From NCBI GenBank assembly GCA_963814315.1, contig CAWFCG010000003.1, forward strand, positions 1,240,001 through 1,304,000: DNA of 64,000 bases, given 5' to 3'. How positions within the stretch are numbered: position 1 is the stretch's first letter; the number at the start of each line of letters is the position of its first letter. Shown here in pieces: positions 26,327 through 34,826 of this stretch. Position numbers and translations under genes: made by a program. The notes beneath the pieces were generated by a model. That model was given only the letters and a program-made list of their open reading frames with translations. It did no database searches and was not told the DNA's origin. The DNA is from JAFMJV01 sp963814315. Lineage in GTDB: Bacteria; Chloroflexota; Limnocylindria; Limnocylindrales; CSP1-4.

Positions 26327-26815
26327 TCAGCTGCCCGCCGCCGGGCGCCCCGGAAGTTCGTGACCTTCGTATGCGGTCAGGTCGGCCAAGAGGTCGTGGG
26401 GCATCCGCATGGGGCGCCCACGCCGCAGGTCATAGAACACCTGCACCGTCGAGCCGTCGGCGATGGTGCGTGCGATGCCCAGCCCCGACGCAGCGGCCTC
26501 CACACGGTACTCGAGACCGAATGCCGAGCGGCTGGTCCAGCCGACGCGCACGGCACAGCTGATGGGCTCACCGAAGAAGGCTGGCTGGCGGTAGGTGATG
26601 TGTGCCTCAGCGATGACGAACGTGCGCTTGTCAGCATCAGGCCCGGTACCGAAGGGATGACCGACCACCTCGGTGTAGTAGCCGCCCCGAGCCATCTCAA
26701 GATAGGAGAAGTAGACCGCATTGTTGACGTGGCCCAATGCATCAGTGTCGTTGTAGCGGATCTCGATGGGATGGCGATAGCGGAAGGCGCCCTCGAGTGG
26801 TCGTGATCGGCCCAT
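26327..26815 (-). CDS. Acyl-CoA thioesterase, 4HBT (YbgC/FadM-like) hotdog fold
   Basis: A 162-residue single hotdog domain. The diagnostic segment is IEIRYNDTDALGHVNNAVYF followed by SYLEMARGGYY, with the catalytic Asp in YNDTDALGHVNN. The second half (AHITYRQPAFFGEPI and STVQVFYDLRRGRPM) matches the thioesterase beta-sheet. It likely hydrolyses acyl-CoA or 4-hydroxybenzoyl-CoA type thioesters. The substrate is not determined. No ribosome binding site precedes the ATG; TAGCAT lies six bases upstream instead. Confidence 0.88.
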   Translation of the reverse strand: MGRSRPLEGAFRYRHPIEIRYNDTDALGHVNNAVYFSYLEMARGGYYTEVVGHPFGTGPDADKRTFVIAEAHITYRQPAFFGEPISCAVRVGWTSRSAFGLEYRVEAAASGLGIARTIADGSTVQVFYDLRRGRPMRMPHDLLADLTAYEGHELPGRPAAGS

Positions 26816-26821
26816 GCCCCG

Positions 26822-26827
26822 ATGCTA
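26822..26827 (-). promoter_or_regulatory. -10 box (TAGCAT) for the leaderless thioesterase gene
   Basis: On the minus strand TAGCAT is followed by CGGGGC and the ATG. This matches the TANNNT-N6-start pattern seen at several genes here. Confidence 0.45.
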
Positions 26828-26885
26828 CCGACTCTGGGCCGTGTGCGTGGGTGACGAGCGGCCGGCAGAGCCGCCGCCGGTGCCG

Positions 26886-26891
26886 TACCGT
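26886..26891 (+). promoter_or_regulatory. -10 box (TACCGT) for the leaderless methyltransferase gene
   Basis: TACCGT lies eight bases before the ATG at 26900, with no ribosome binding site between. It is divergent from the box at 26822. Confidence 0.4.
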
Positions 26892-26899
26892 TGCGGGCG

Positions 26900-27682
26900 A
26901 TGACAGAGCAGCCCGAACAGACATCCGCCACGTCCATCGAGCGCGGCCGGCCCAGCTACTCCTGGCGATATGGCCAGGACCGACGGCTGGAGATGGTTCG
27001 CCAGTTCGTGGATCTTGAGGGGGCGCGGATACTCGATGTGGGCTGCGGCATCGGCACGTACATGCAACGCTTCCGCCAGTACAGCGAAGATGTCCACGGC
27101 ATCGAGATCGAGCCGGAACGCGTCGCGGAGGCGAGCGCCCGGCTGCCCAACATCGCGCTTGCGGTGGGCGAAGACCTCCCCTACCCTGATGACCACTTCG
27201 ACCTGGTCTTTTCCAATGAAGTGATCGAGCACGTCGGGGACGACCACGCTACCGCCGCGGAGATGGTCCGAGTGACCAAGCCCGGTGGGTACATCGTGGC
27301 CTTCGCGCCAAATCGGCTGTACCCCTTCGAGACACACGGCGCCTACTTCGGGCAGCGCTATGTGTTCGGCAACATCCCCTTGATCAACTGGCTACCCGAT
27401 CCGTTGCGCGACCGGTTCGCACCGCATGTGCGCGCCTATACGATGAAGGGCATCGAGCGACTCTTCGTGGGACAGCCCGTGCGGCTGGTCCAGCATCGCG
27501 CCATCTACCCGGGGTTCGACAACATCAGCGCACGGCACGCTCGCTTGGGCGCCTTCCTGCGGCGGGCCCTGTACGTCGTCGAGCACACGCCACTGCATCA
27601 GTTCGGCCTGTCGCACTTCCTGGTGCTGCACAAGGTCGCCGAGCCAGCCGACCTGACCAGCGCCGGGCCAAAGGTCGGCTGA
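26900..27682 (+). CDS. Class I SAM-dependent methyltransferase
   Basis: A 260-residue methyltransferase. Motif I is ARILDVGCGIGTYMQRF (about residues 45-60), the acidic end of beta-2 is VHGIEIEPERV, and the motif IV/post region is FDLVFSNEVIEHVGDD and MVRVTKPGGYIVAFAPN. The C-terminal part contains RAYTMKGIERLF, which is common in methyltransferases acting on lipid- or sugar-linked substrates. The substrate is unknown. I prefer the ATG at 26900 to the TTG at 26891 because of the promoter box. It is divergent from the thioesterase. Confidence 0.87.
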   Translation: MTEQPEQTSATSIERGRPSYSWRYGQDRRLEMVRQFVDLEGARILDVGCGIGTYMQRFRQYSEDVHGIEIEPERVAEASARLPNIALAVGEDLPYPDDHFDLVFSNEVIEHVGDDHATAAEMVRVTKPGGYIVAFAPNRLYPFETHGAYFGQRYVFGNIPLINWLPDPLRDRFAPHVRAYTMKGIERLFVGQPVRLVQHRAIYPGFDNISARHARLGAFLRRALYVVEHTPLHQFGLSHFLVLHKVAEPADLTSAGPKVG

Positions 27683-27735
27683 CGCGATAGGTCCGCTCTG
27701 TGCTGTGGGCCAGCTCGCTGTAGGTCAGCTCCGGG

Positions 27736-29415
27736 CTACAGGTCGTCGGGAGTCTCCGTAGCGACGGGATCGAGGACATACGCTTCGATGACCACCGGGA
27801 CCGACCAATTGCCGGCCAAGTCGCGCCACTGCACGTGGAGCGAGCGTGGACCGTCCACGGCCGAGCCCCCGGTCGATTCGTCTCCGAGCGGAAAGTCGAT
27901 GCGGTCGACCGCCGGATAGTTGCGGCCGGTCACGAGCATGCCCTCGGCGTCCACCTCGTCGGTGAGGCCGATGCGCGCCAGTACCAAACCACTGCCACCG
28001 GGATCGTCGGCGGCGCCAAGCAACCGCAGCGGCGCGCTGCCGATGACGACGCTGCGGCCATCGACCTCACCTCGGCTGAGTGCCTCCGGGTCAAGCGCCG
28101 GGGACCCGAACGGCGGCGTCTCATCGATGCGGGGCCGCAGTCTGTCACGCAACGCCCACCACAGTTCCCCGCGGCCACCCTCCATGCCTGCTGCCCAGAT
28201 GCCGACACCAGCAAGGCCTTGATCGAGTGCCAAGTCGATCTTGGTACCGAAGCTATCGGGATCGTCGTACCAGAGCTGACGCCAGGTCGGCGGGCAGCTT
28301 GAGCATTGCTTGTTGGCGTACGTCGTCCAGGCCGATGCCTGCTCAGGCTCGTAGCGCCGGCCGGACCCCGCCGCGATGTCCACGGCCTGCGCATAGGTCG
28401 CCTCCGTGGATCCGTCGATGCCGTTGCCGCTGCGAACGGGGGAGCGCGCTTCGTCGGTCTGCGTCGACCACGCTCGTCCGTACCACGGCAGTCCCAGCAC
28501 GAGTGCCTCTGGCGACACCTGCGCCAGGGCCCCCTCGACGCTGCTGCTGAGATCGCCGCTCTCAGGGTCGATCAGCGGAGCCGTCGACCCAGCCACCGCC
28601 GAGCCATCGGTGCGGTAGTTGTAGCCCATGATGACCGCGAGGTCTGCAGCGTCGTCCGCGGTCAGCGCCGCCAGGTCGTAGTTCTCCAGGCCGGACATGA
28701 CGTCGATGCTGAGGTGCAGGTCAGGGTCGACCGCGTCGAGAGCCGCCCGGACCTCGCGGACGAAGGCGCTGTAGTCGTCCGAGACGGCCGCCGGCAGGGG
28801 CTCGAAGTCCAGGTTGACGCCATCGAACCCACGCTCGGAGACGAAGGCCGCGATACGCCCAGCCAGCTCACGACGGGTCTTGGGCTTGCTGAGCAGGGTC
28901 ACCGCGCGATCGCGCGTGCCCTCGGTCCAGCCTTGGCGTGCGATGACCGGGACGACCTTGACACCCGCATCCTGAAGGCTCGACTTGACCTCCGCGAAGG
29001 CATCGCCGTCGAGCGTCGCCCAGCCGGGCGGGACATCTCCGGATGGCTTCTTCTTCACCAGTCGGCCATCTCCTGAGGCCTCGATGCTGTGGAAGGCGGC
29101 GATGGTCACCAGGTCGGTGTCGAGCGTCTGCGCCGCGTCGCCCATGAGCCAATAGGGCATGAAGGCCACGACTTCTGCCTCCACCGGTTGGGGCGTGGGC
29201 GCTGGGGTGGGTTGCGGGGTCGGGGTGGCCAGCGGTGCCGTGGTCGGCGAGGTCCCTGGCGTAGCCGGCCCAGCTGTCGGCGGTGTCGCCTGTTGGGAGT
29301 CGCCTTCGACGGTGATACACGCGGAAGAGATGAACGCCAGCAGCAACACGAACAGGGAGGTCGCAAGGCTGCGGCGGCGGATCTGGGCACGATGGTCGCT
29401 CAGCACACTACTCAC
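27736..29415 (-). CDS. Glycoside hydrolase family 18 lipoprotein
   Basis: A 559-residue secreted or lipid-anchored hydrolase. The N-terminus has a hydrophobic signal (residues 15-32) ending in FISSAC, with Cys33 as probable lipidation site. A Pro/Thr linker (residues 43-78) leads to a GH18 barrel beginning EVVAFMPYWLM. The catalytic motif is FDGVNLDFEPL, with Asp203 and the acid Glu205. LGLPWYGRAW and GVGIWAAGMEGG are also typical of the family, which includes chitinases and spore-type peptidoglycan hydrolases. The target sugar is unknown. A C-terminal beta domain of about 110 residues follows. The start is GTG, four bases after the copA stop. Confidence 0.88.
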   Translation of the reverse strand: MSSVLSDHRAQIRRRSLATSLFVLLLAFISSACITVEGDSQQATPPTAGPATPGTSPTTAPLATPTPQPTPAPTPQPVEAEVVAFMPYWLMGDAAQTLDTDLVTIAAFHSIEASGDGRLVKKKPSGDVPPGWATLDGDAFAEVKSSLQDAGVKVVPVIARQGWTEGTRDRAVTLLSKPKTRRELAGRIAAFVSERGFDGVNLDFEPLPAAVSDDYSAFVREVRAALDAVDPDLHLSIDVMSGLENYDLAALTADDAADLAVIMGYNYRTDGSAVAGSTAPLIDPESGDLSSSVEGALAQVSPEALVLGLPWYGRAWSTQTDEARSPVRSGNGIDGSTEATYAQAVDIAAGSGRRYEPEQASAWTTYANKQCSSCPPTWRQLWYDDPDSFGTKIDLALDQGLAGVGIWAAGMEGGRGELWWALRDRLRPRIDETPPFGSPALDPEALSRGEVDGRSVVIGSAPLRLLGAADDPGGSGLVLARIGLTDEVDAEGMLVTGRNYPAVDRIDFPLGDESTGGSAVDGPRSLHVQWRDLAGNWSVPVVIEAYVLDPVATETPDDL

Positions 29416-29419
29416 CCTA

Positions 29420-31708
29420 TCAAGTCTGCACCCGGGGCGGGAGCAAGGGCAGGTTACGAAGGCGCAGTGAGTTCGCCACCACGCTCACCGAGCTGAAGGC
29501 CATCGCAGCCGCCGCGAGGATGGGGTCGAGTCGAAGACCGAAGAACGGATACAACAAGCCCATCGCCACCGGGATAAGGATGAGGTTGTAGCCGAAGGCC
29601 CAGCCGAGGTTCTGGCGGATGACACCAAGCGTCCCCGAGGAGATGCCGATGGCCACCCCCACCAACCGCGGGTCGCCACCTACCAGGGTGATGTCCGATG
29701 CCTCCATGGCCACGTCCGTGCCAGTACCGATGGCGATGCCCACGTCAGCTCTTGCCAGCGCTGGCGCGTCATTGATGCCGTCACCGACCATCGCGACAAG
29801 GTGTCCGGCGCGTTGCAGGGCCTCCACGTGAGCCGCCTTGTCGTCGGGTCGCACGCCGGCGCGCAGGTGCTCGATGCCGACCGCACTCGCGACGGACTCG
29901 ACCGCAGCGCGGCTGTCACCACTCAGCAGATGTACCACGATGCCAGCGGCTTGAAGCTGGCGCACAGCATCGGCGGCACCGGGCTTGATGCGGTCGGCGA
30001 TATCGATGGCACCGATGGCGACGCCGGCGGCCGCCACCAGGATGGTGGACTGCGGCGTGTCACCAATCGTGGTCGGCGTGTCGAGGGCGGTCGTGGTCAC
30101 ACCCGCTTCACGCAGCAGCTCGGCGCTGCCTACCAGCACTTCCTCGCCGCCGACGCGAGCTCGCACGCCGCGGCCGGTGACGGCCTCGAAATCGGTGGCT
30201 TCCTCCACCGCGATCCCGCGCTGCTCGGCCGCGGCCAAGACCGCGGCGGCCAGTGGGTGCTCGGAGCCGCGCTCGGCAGCCGCCGCCAGAGCCAACAGGT
30301 CACGCTCGTCGATCGTACCCACCGTCCGAAGCGCGCGAACATCGGGGTGGCCCACGGTCAGCGTGCCGGTCTTGTCGAAGATGACCGTATCGACCCGGCC
30401 GGCGATCTCCAGCGCCGCGCCACCACGGATGAGCACGCCGCCTTCGGCCGCACGCCCGGTCCCCACCATCACCGCGGTCGGCGTGGCCAGCCCCATGGCG
30501 CACGGGCAGGCGATGATGAGCACGCTGATGGCGGAGACCAACGCCAGCGTCAGCGCCGGCTCCGGCCCCAGCAACCACCACGCCACGAAGGTCACCGCCG
30601 CCAGCGCGATGACCGCAGGCACGAACCACTCGATGACGCGGTCGGCAAGGCGCTGGATGGGTGCCTTGGAACCCTGGGCGTCTCGGACCATGCGCACGAT
30701 CTGGCCCAGGACCGCATCGCGGCCCACGTGCGTCGCACGCATCACGATGGTGCCGCTGCCGTTGACGGTGGCACCGATCACGGAATCGCCCACGCCACGG
30801 CTGATCGGCAAGGGCTCACCGGTGAGCATGGACTCGTCGATGGCGCTGCTGCCCGAGACGACGACGCCATCGACCGGCACCTTTTCGCCAGGTCGTACGC
30901 GCACCAGGTCACCCGGGCGGATGGCCTCGATAGGCACGTCAAGCTCCGTCCCGCCATCCACGCGCCGGGCCGTGCGTGCCCCCAGGCCGACCAGGGCCGC
31001 GACGGCACCGCTCGCCTGTGACTTGGCACGGGCTTCCATCCAGCGACCGGCGAGGATGAGCCCTACGATCATCGCCGAGGAGTCGAAGTAGGTGACGGGC
31101 TCGATGCCGGCGTCGACCACCAGCGACGGCAGCAGCGTGACCACGACGCTATAGCCCCAGGCCGCCATGGTCCCCAGCGCCACCAGCGTATCCATCGAGA
31201 CGGTCCCGTGGCGCCCCTGGCGCAGCGCATTGCGCAGGAAGACCCCACCGGCCCAGAACTGCACGAACGTGGCCGGGATGAGCAACAGCCAGTTGAGTCG
31301 GGTCATCGGCATGCCCAGCCCGCCCGGCCACAGCATCAGCGCCATGATGGCCACGGCCACCGCCACCGAGACCAGGGCACGCAGCCCCAGCTCGCGCATC
31401 TCGCGAGCGCGCAGGTCGGCGTCGGGGTCGGCATCATCGAGTGTCAGCGCTGCCGTCTGCGCCGATGGTCGCTCCGGGCGCACGTCGTAGCCGGCGGCTT
31501 CGATGGCGGCGACGACTTCGGCTCGCCCGGCGACGGTAGGGTCCAACGACACGGTGGCGCGCTCGGTGGCGAGGTTGACGTTGGCCGCCGTGACGCCATC
31601 GGCCTTGCGCAGGAAGCGCTCGATCCGGTTGACGCACGAGGCGCAGGTCATGCCCTCCACACCGACCGAGAGCTCGATGGGCTCGGGGGCGCTGATGGGA
31701 GCCGTCAT
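29420..31708 (-). CDS. copA: Copper-translocating P1B-type ATPase
   Basis: A 762-residue heavy-metal ATPase that exports Cu(I). One N-terminal metal-binding domain has GMTCASC (Cys22 and Cys25). Eight membrane helices are expected. The transport motif is CPC at 401-403, followed by the phosphorylation site DKTGTLT (Asp445), the actuator TGEPLP, the nucleotide-binding SEHPLA and the hinge GDGINDAPAL. The C-terminal MxxSS-type motif is seen as MAFSSVSVVANSLRL. All are characteristic of CopA. TAGCGT lies seven bases before the ATG with no ribosome binding site, which suggests a leaderless message. Confidence 0.96.
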   Translation of the reverse strand: MTAPISAPEPIELSVGVEGMTCASCVNRIERFLRKADGVTAANVNLATERATVSLDPTVAGRAEVVAAIEAAGYDVRPERPSAQTAALTLDDADPDADLRAREMRELGLRALVSVAVAVAIMALMLWPGGLGMPMTRLNWLLLIPATFVQFWAGGVFLRNALRQGRHGTVSMDTLVALGTMAAWGYSVVVTLLPSLVVDAGIEPVTYFDSSAMIVGLILAGRWMEARAKSQASGAVAALVGLGARTARRVDGGTELDVPIEAIRPGDLVRVRPGEKVPVDGVVVSGSSAIDESMLTGEPLPISRGVGDSVIGATVNGSGTIVMRATHVGRDAVLGQIVRMVRDAQGSKAPIQRLADRVIEWFVPAVIALAAVTFVAWWLLGPEPALTLALVSAISVLIIACPCAMGLATPTAVMVGTGRAAEGGVLIRGGAALEIAGRVDTVIFDKTGTLTVGHPDVRALRTVGTIDERDLLALAAAAERGSEHPLAAAVLAAAEQRGIAVEEATDFEAVTGRGVRARVGGEEVLVGSAELLREAGVTTTALDTPTTIGDTPQSTILVAAAGVAIGAIDIADRIKPGAADAVRQLQAAGIVVHLLSGDSRAAVESVASAVGIEHLRAGVRPDDKAAHVEALQRAGHLVAMVGDGINDAPALARADVGIAIGTGTDVAMEASDITLVGGDPRLVGVAIGISSGTLGVIRQNLGWAFGYNLILIPVAMGLLYPFFGLRLDPILAAAAMAFSSVSVVANSLRLRNLPLLPPRVQT

Positions 31709-31715
31709 GACGGTG

Positions 31716-31721
31716 ACGCTA
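31716..31721 (-). promoter_or_regulatory. -10 box (TAGCGT) for leaderless copA
   Basis: TAGCGT, then CACCGTC, then the copA ATG on the minus strand. No Shine-Dalgarno sequence is present. Confidence 0.4.
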
Positions 31722-31727
31722 CCGGGC

Positions 31728-32066
31728 CTAGCGGCCTACCGGCTTGATCGCGTAGACGCCGATGATCATGTCCACACAGGGGTCATGACAGAGCTCAAGA
31801 CCGACCTCTCCCCGGTCCACGAGTTCGGCCAGGAAGCCGCATTCGCGAGGCGGGAGACCGGCCCAGTAGCGGCGCTCTCGCGTCTCGACGGCGAGCACGT
31901 CATCCGCTTGACCGTCGATGGCGAAACGACGACGCAGTTCATGCATAGGGATGTAGGAGCGCGACTTGATGAAACGCCGCAACTGGGCCTGGGTGCAGCC
32001 CTGACTCGAGGTCGAGCCATTCCGGCTGCCAGTGTCGTCAGCCATGTCTTCGTCTTTCCCCGCCAT
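31728..32066 (-). CDS. Conserved-looking hypothetical protein of about 112 residues
   Basis: A small soluble protein with a disordered first 30 residues, then CTQAQLRRFIKSRSYIPMHE and LRRRFAIDGQADDVLAVETR, GLPPRECGFLAELVDRGEV and ELCHDPCVDMIIGVYAIKP. The ordered part has mixed alpha/beta character and four Cys residues that could bind metal. I chose ATG 32066 because AAGG lies at good spacing; ATG 32045 and a further upstream start are possible. It lies just upstream of copA on the same strand, and a link to metal handling is only a guess. No family is recognised. Confidence 0.55.
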   Translation of the reverse strand: MAGKDEDMADDTGSRNGSTSSQGCTQAQLRRFIKSRSYIPMHELRRRFAIDGQADDVLAVETRERRYWAGLPPRECGFLAELVDRGEVGLELCHDPCVDMIIGVYAIKPVGR

Positions 32067-32239
32067 CACCGCCTTGATCGGTGTCGCGGCCGGCGCCATA
32101 CGCGCCACGATCAGTCGTCAGGTTCAACGCGACCGTCACACCAGGCGACGACCGGTCGGCGGATGATACACCCGACCGCGGGGGCTACCTGCGAGCTGGG
32201 CCAACCCTCAGTGGCCCGCCACGACGGGCGGGTCGGCCG

Positions 32240-33385
32240 TCAGCGGCCCGCCACGATCCGCAGCTCGCGTGGTGCCGTGTTGAGTGAGTCGCCGCCGTCA
32301 GGGGTGCAGACCATGGCGTCCTCGATGCGCACGCCGTAGCGACCCTCAAGGTAGATGCCCGGCTCGCAGCTGAAGGTGTTGCCGGCCACGACCAGCTCCT
32401 GATTGCCCCAGACCACATAGGGCTCCTCGTGGACCTCCAGACCGATGCCGTGACCCAGTCGGTGCATGAAGTGGTCGCCATGGCCGCCGGCGGCGATGAC
32501 GTCGCGGGCCGCCGCATCGATGGCCTCGAAGCTGACGCCTGGACGGATGGCGGCGCGAGCGGCAGCCTGCCCAGCTGCAGTGAGTTCGTAGATCGCCCGA
32601 AAGCCGGCGTCAGGACCAGAGCCGTCCTTGCCGGCGATCCAGACGGTGCGCGTGATGTCAGAGAAGTAGCCGGCCCGTCGGCCACCGATATCGAGCAGCA
32701 GCGGCTCACCGGGACCGATGCTGCGGCCGCCCGGCTCATGGTGCGGCGAGGCACTGTTGGGTCCGGATGCCACGATCCAGAACTCGGCCGTATCGTGCCC
32801 TTCTTCCACCAGGGCAGCTCGGACATCCCGCGCCACATCTGCCTCCGTGCGGCCGATGAGCGGGCCAGTGATGACTCGTTCGATGGCTCGATCTGCGGCG
32901 GCCGCAGCAGCACCCAGGAGGCCGATCTCCTCGGCGTCCTTGAGGCGTCGCATGGGTGCCAGCACCGACGATGCGAGGCCCCAGGAAGCGTTCCCCACGA
33001 CCGCCTGCATGCCCAGCACGAAGGCCGCGCGCAAGCCGTCTGAAACGAGATATCTCCCCCGCTCGACAGCGCGTACGAGCGGTCGCAACAACTGGTAGGG
33101 GTCGTCTGTCTCATCCCAGGTCAGCAGCTCGACCGACCCCGTCGCCAGGCCTGGGGCTCCTCGTGCCGCGGGCGCCTCCAGTCGTGGACTGATGTAGGCG
33201 ATGGCGCCAGCCGCGGGGATGACCAGCAGGTTCAGCCGCTCATTGCCATGCGCGACGTAGCCGGTCAGCCACTCCAGCTCGGGCCCGACCCCGACCAGGA
33301 GTGCCGTGGCCCCCGCGCCCCGGAGAGCCGCCTGGGCCGCGGCCAGCCGTTCCACGTAGCGTGCCTGGCTGATCCGATGAGTCAC
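32240..33385 (-). CDS. M24-family metallopeptidase (Xaa-Pro aminopeptidase/prolidase-like)
   Basis: A 381-residue pita-bread metalloenzyme. An N-terminal creatinase-like domain (to about residue 135) is followed by the catalytic domain with the five metal ligands: Asp in LLLDIGGRRAGYFSD, the second Asp in SDITRTVW, His in MHRLGHGIGLEVHEEP, Glu in FSCEPGIYLEGRYG and Glu in VRIEDAMV. This set fits prolidases and Xaa-Pro aminopeptidases, which remove N-terminal residues next to proline. It starts one base after the stop of the receiver-like gene and is probably the last gene of the korA-korB operon. Confidence 0.92.
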   Translation of the reverse strand: MTHRISQARYVERLAAAQAALRGAGATALLVGVGPELEWLTGYVAHGNERLNLLVIPAAGAIAYISPRLEAPAARGAPGLATGSVELLTWDETDDPYQLLRPLVRAVERGRYLVSDGLRAAFVLGMQAVVGNASWGLASSVLAPMRRLKDAEEIGLLGAAAAAADRAIERVITGPLIGRTEADVARDVRAALVEEGHDTAEFWIVASGPNSASPHHEPGGRSIGPGEPLLLDIGGRRAGYFSDITRTVWIAGKDGSGPDAGFRAIYELTAAGQAAARAAIRPGVSFEAIDAAARDVIAAGGHGDHFMHRLGHGIGLEVHEEPYVVWGNQELVVAGNTFSCEPGIYLEGRYGVRIEDAMVCTPDGGDSLNTAPRELRIVAGR

Positions 33386-33386
33386 G

Positions 33387-33779
33387 TCAGGACCCCTTCA
33401 TCCTGTCGGCGGTCAGCCAGCCTTCCACCAGCCGCGTGCCGTCCTCGAAGAACTTGCGATAGGAGAAGACTCGTCCGGCACCGGCCGTGAGCGCTCGTTT
33501 GCGAGTGAGCTGGTCGTCATGCTCCGCGACCGCGATGACCGGCAACCGGGCGGCCGACACATTCTCGATGGCCGTGATGCCGTCGAAACCACGCGCCGCC
33601 AGGTCGACGATGGCGCCACTGATGGTGCGCACGTCGCCAAGCTCGTATGCCTCGAGGGCCACCGCCAGCTCGAATCCGCTTCGCAGGTTGACGGCACTAC
33701 CTCCGGCACGACGCACGGCTTCAGCGATGCGCGTCGACCACATCAGGTCGTCGGCGAGGACGAGTACCGCAGTGCTCAG
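33387..33779 (-). CDS. Receiver-like (pseudo-response regulator) small protein, probable CTG start
   Basis: Alternating beta/alpha elements resemble a response-regulator receiver: first strand AVLVLADDLMWSTRI, then ISGAIVDLAARGFDGITAIE (Asp at the third strand), ARLPVIAVAEHDDQLTRKRA (fourth strand) and GAGRVFSYRKFF (fifth strand with Lys). If translation began at the only ATG (33743, 118 residues) the first strand would be lost. A CTG at 33779 overlaps the korB stop as CTGA, the same 4-base arrangement used at other junctions here, and would give 130 residues. The start codon is inference. The role is unknown; it lies between korB and an M24 peptidase. Confidence 0.65.
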   Translation of the reverse strand: MSTAVLVLADDLMWSTRIAEAVRRAGGSAVNLRSGFELAVALEAYELGDVRTISGAIVDLAARGFDGITAIENVSAARLPVIAVAEHDDQLTRKRALTAGAGRVFSYRKFFEDGTRLVEGWLTADRMKGS

Positions 33780-34819
33780 GAGACTTCCCAGGTGTCGCTG
33801 CTGAAGAGCAGGTCGCGCAGCAGGCCCTCACCCTTGTCGGCCCGGACAAGCTCGATCTGGCCGGCCACGAGCTGGTGGTGGGTGGGCCTCTTGACGCGCC
33901 GGAAGACACCTACCGGAACTGGGTAATCCGGCCAGAACATGCGCGAGAGGATGAACGCGAGCGTGCCATCCGTCTCGTCATGCACCAGCAGGTCAGACTC
34001 GTCGATGCCGTTGCCCAAGTCCACGACCTCCGGCTTGATGCCGTTCATGCGGATGCCACGATCGCGGGCCTTGCCAAAGATCATCGGCTCACCGTGCTTG
34101 AGGCGGAGCACTCGGTCGTCGCGGACATCACGGTCGCTGAACTCCCGCCAGGCACCGTCGTTGAAGATGTTGCAGTTCTGCAACACCTCGGTGAACGCTG
34201 ATCCCTTGTGGCGACCAGCCGCGTCCAGCGTCTCCTGGATGTGCTCGGTGTAGTTGTCGATGGTCCGTGCCACGAAGGTGGCCTCTGCCGCCAGCACCAC
34301 CGATAGCGGCACGACCGGCTGGTCGACGGTGCCCTCGGGCGTGGACTTGGTGCGCTTGCCGAACTCCGATGTCGGCGAGGCCTGGCCCTTGGTCAGGCCG
34401 TAGATACGGTTGTTGAACATCACCACCTTGATGTCCACATTGCGCCGCATCGAATGGAGGATGTGGTTGCCGCCGATGGACAGCGCGTCGCCATCCCCGG
34501 TGATGACCCAGACCATCAGGTCTGGCCGCGCGATCTTGAGGCCGGTGGCCAGCGTCGGCGCACGGCCGTGGATGGAATGGAAGCCGTAGGTGTTCATGTA
34601 GTAGGGCAATCGGCCGGAGCAGCCGATACCGCTGATGAACACGATGTTCTCGCGTGGGTACCCGAAGTCGGGCATCACCTTCTGTGTCTGGGCCAGGATG
34701 GAGTAGTCACCGCAGCCGGGACACCAGCGCACTTCCTGGTCGGAGGCGAAGTCTTTGCGCGTGAGCTGCAACGGCTCGGTCGCGCTTGCGGACCCAGGCC
34801 CGCTACTGATGTCAGTCAT
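33776..34819 (-). CDS. korB: 2-oxoacid:ferredoxin oxidoreductase, beta subunit
   Basis: A 347-residue ThDP- and Fe-S-containing subunit. EVRWCPGCGDYSILA and SGIGCSGRLPYYMN supply cluster cysteines, and ITGDGDALSIGGNHILHSM with the later FNNRIYGLTKGQ is the ThDP-binding motif. This arrangement fits the KorB/PorB group that oxidises 2-oxoglutarate or pyruvate with ferredoxin as acceptor. I chose the ATG at 34819, which has GAGGT five bases upstream, over the in-frame ATG at 34837 that overlaps korA. It lies seven bases after korA. Confidence 0.93.
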   Translation of the reverse strand: MTDISSGPGSASATEPLQLTRKDFASDQEVRWCPGCGDYSILAQTQKVMPDFGYPRENIVFISGIGCSGRLPYYMNTYGFHSIHGRAPTLATGLKIARPDLMVWVITGDGDALSIGGNHILHSMRRNVDIKVVMFNNRIYGLTKGQASPTSEFGKRTKSTPEGTVDQPVVPLSVVLAAEATFVARTIDNYTEHIQETLDAAGRHKGSAFTEVLQNCNIFNDGAWREFSDRDVRDDRVLRLKHGEPMIFGKARDRGIRMNGIKPEVVDLGNGIDESDLLVHDETDGTLAFILSRMFWPDYPVPVGVFRRVKRPTHHQLVAGQIELVRADKGEGLLRDLLFSSDTWEVS

Positions 34820-34826
34820 GTGAACC

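Noticed and set aside
29801..31091. Two long plus-strand open frames over copA
   Set aside because: copA has all P-type ATPase motifs on the minus strand. The opposite frames have none.
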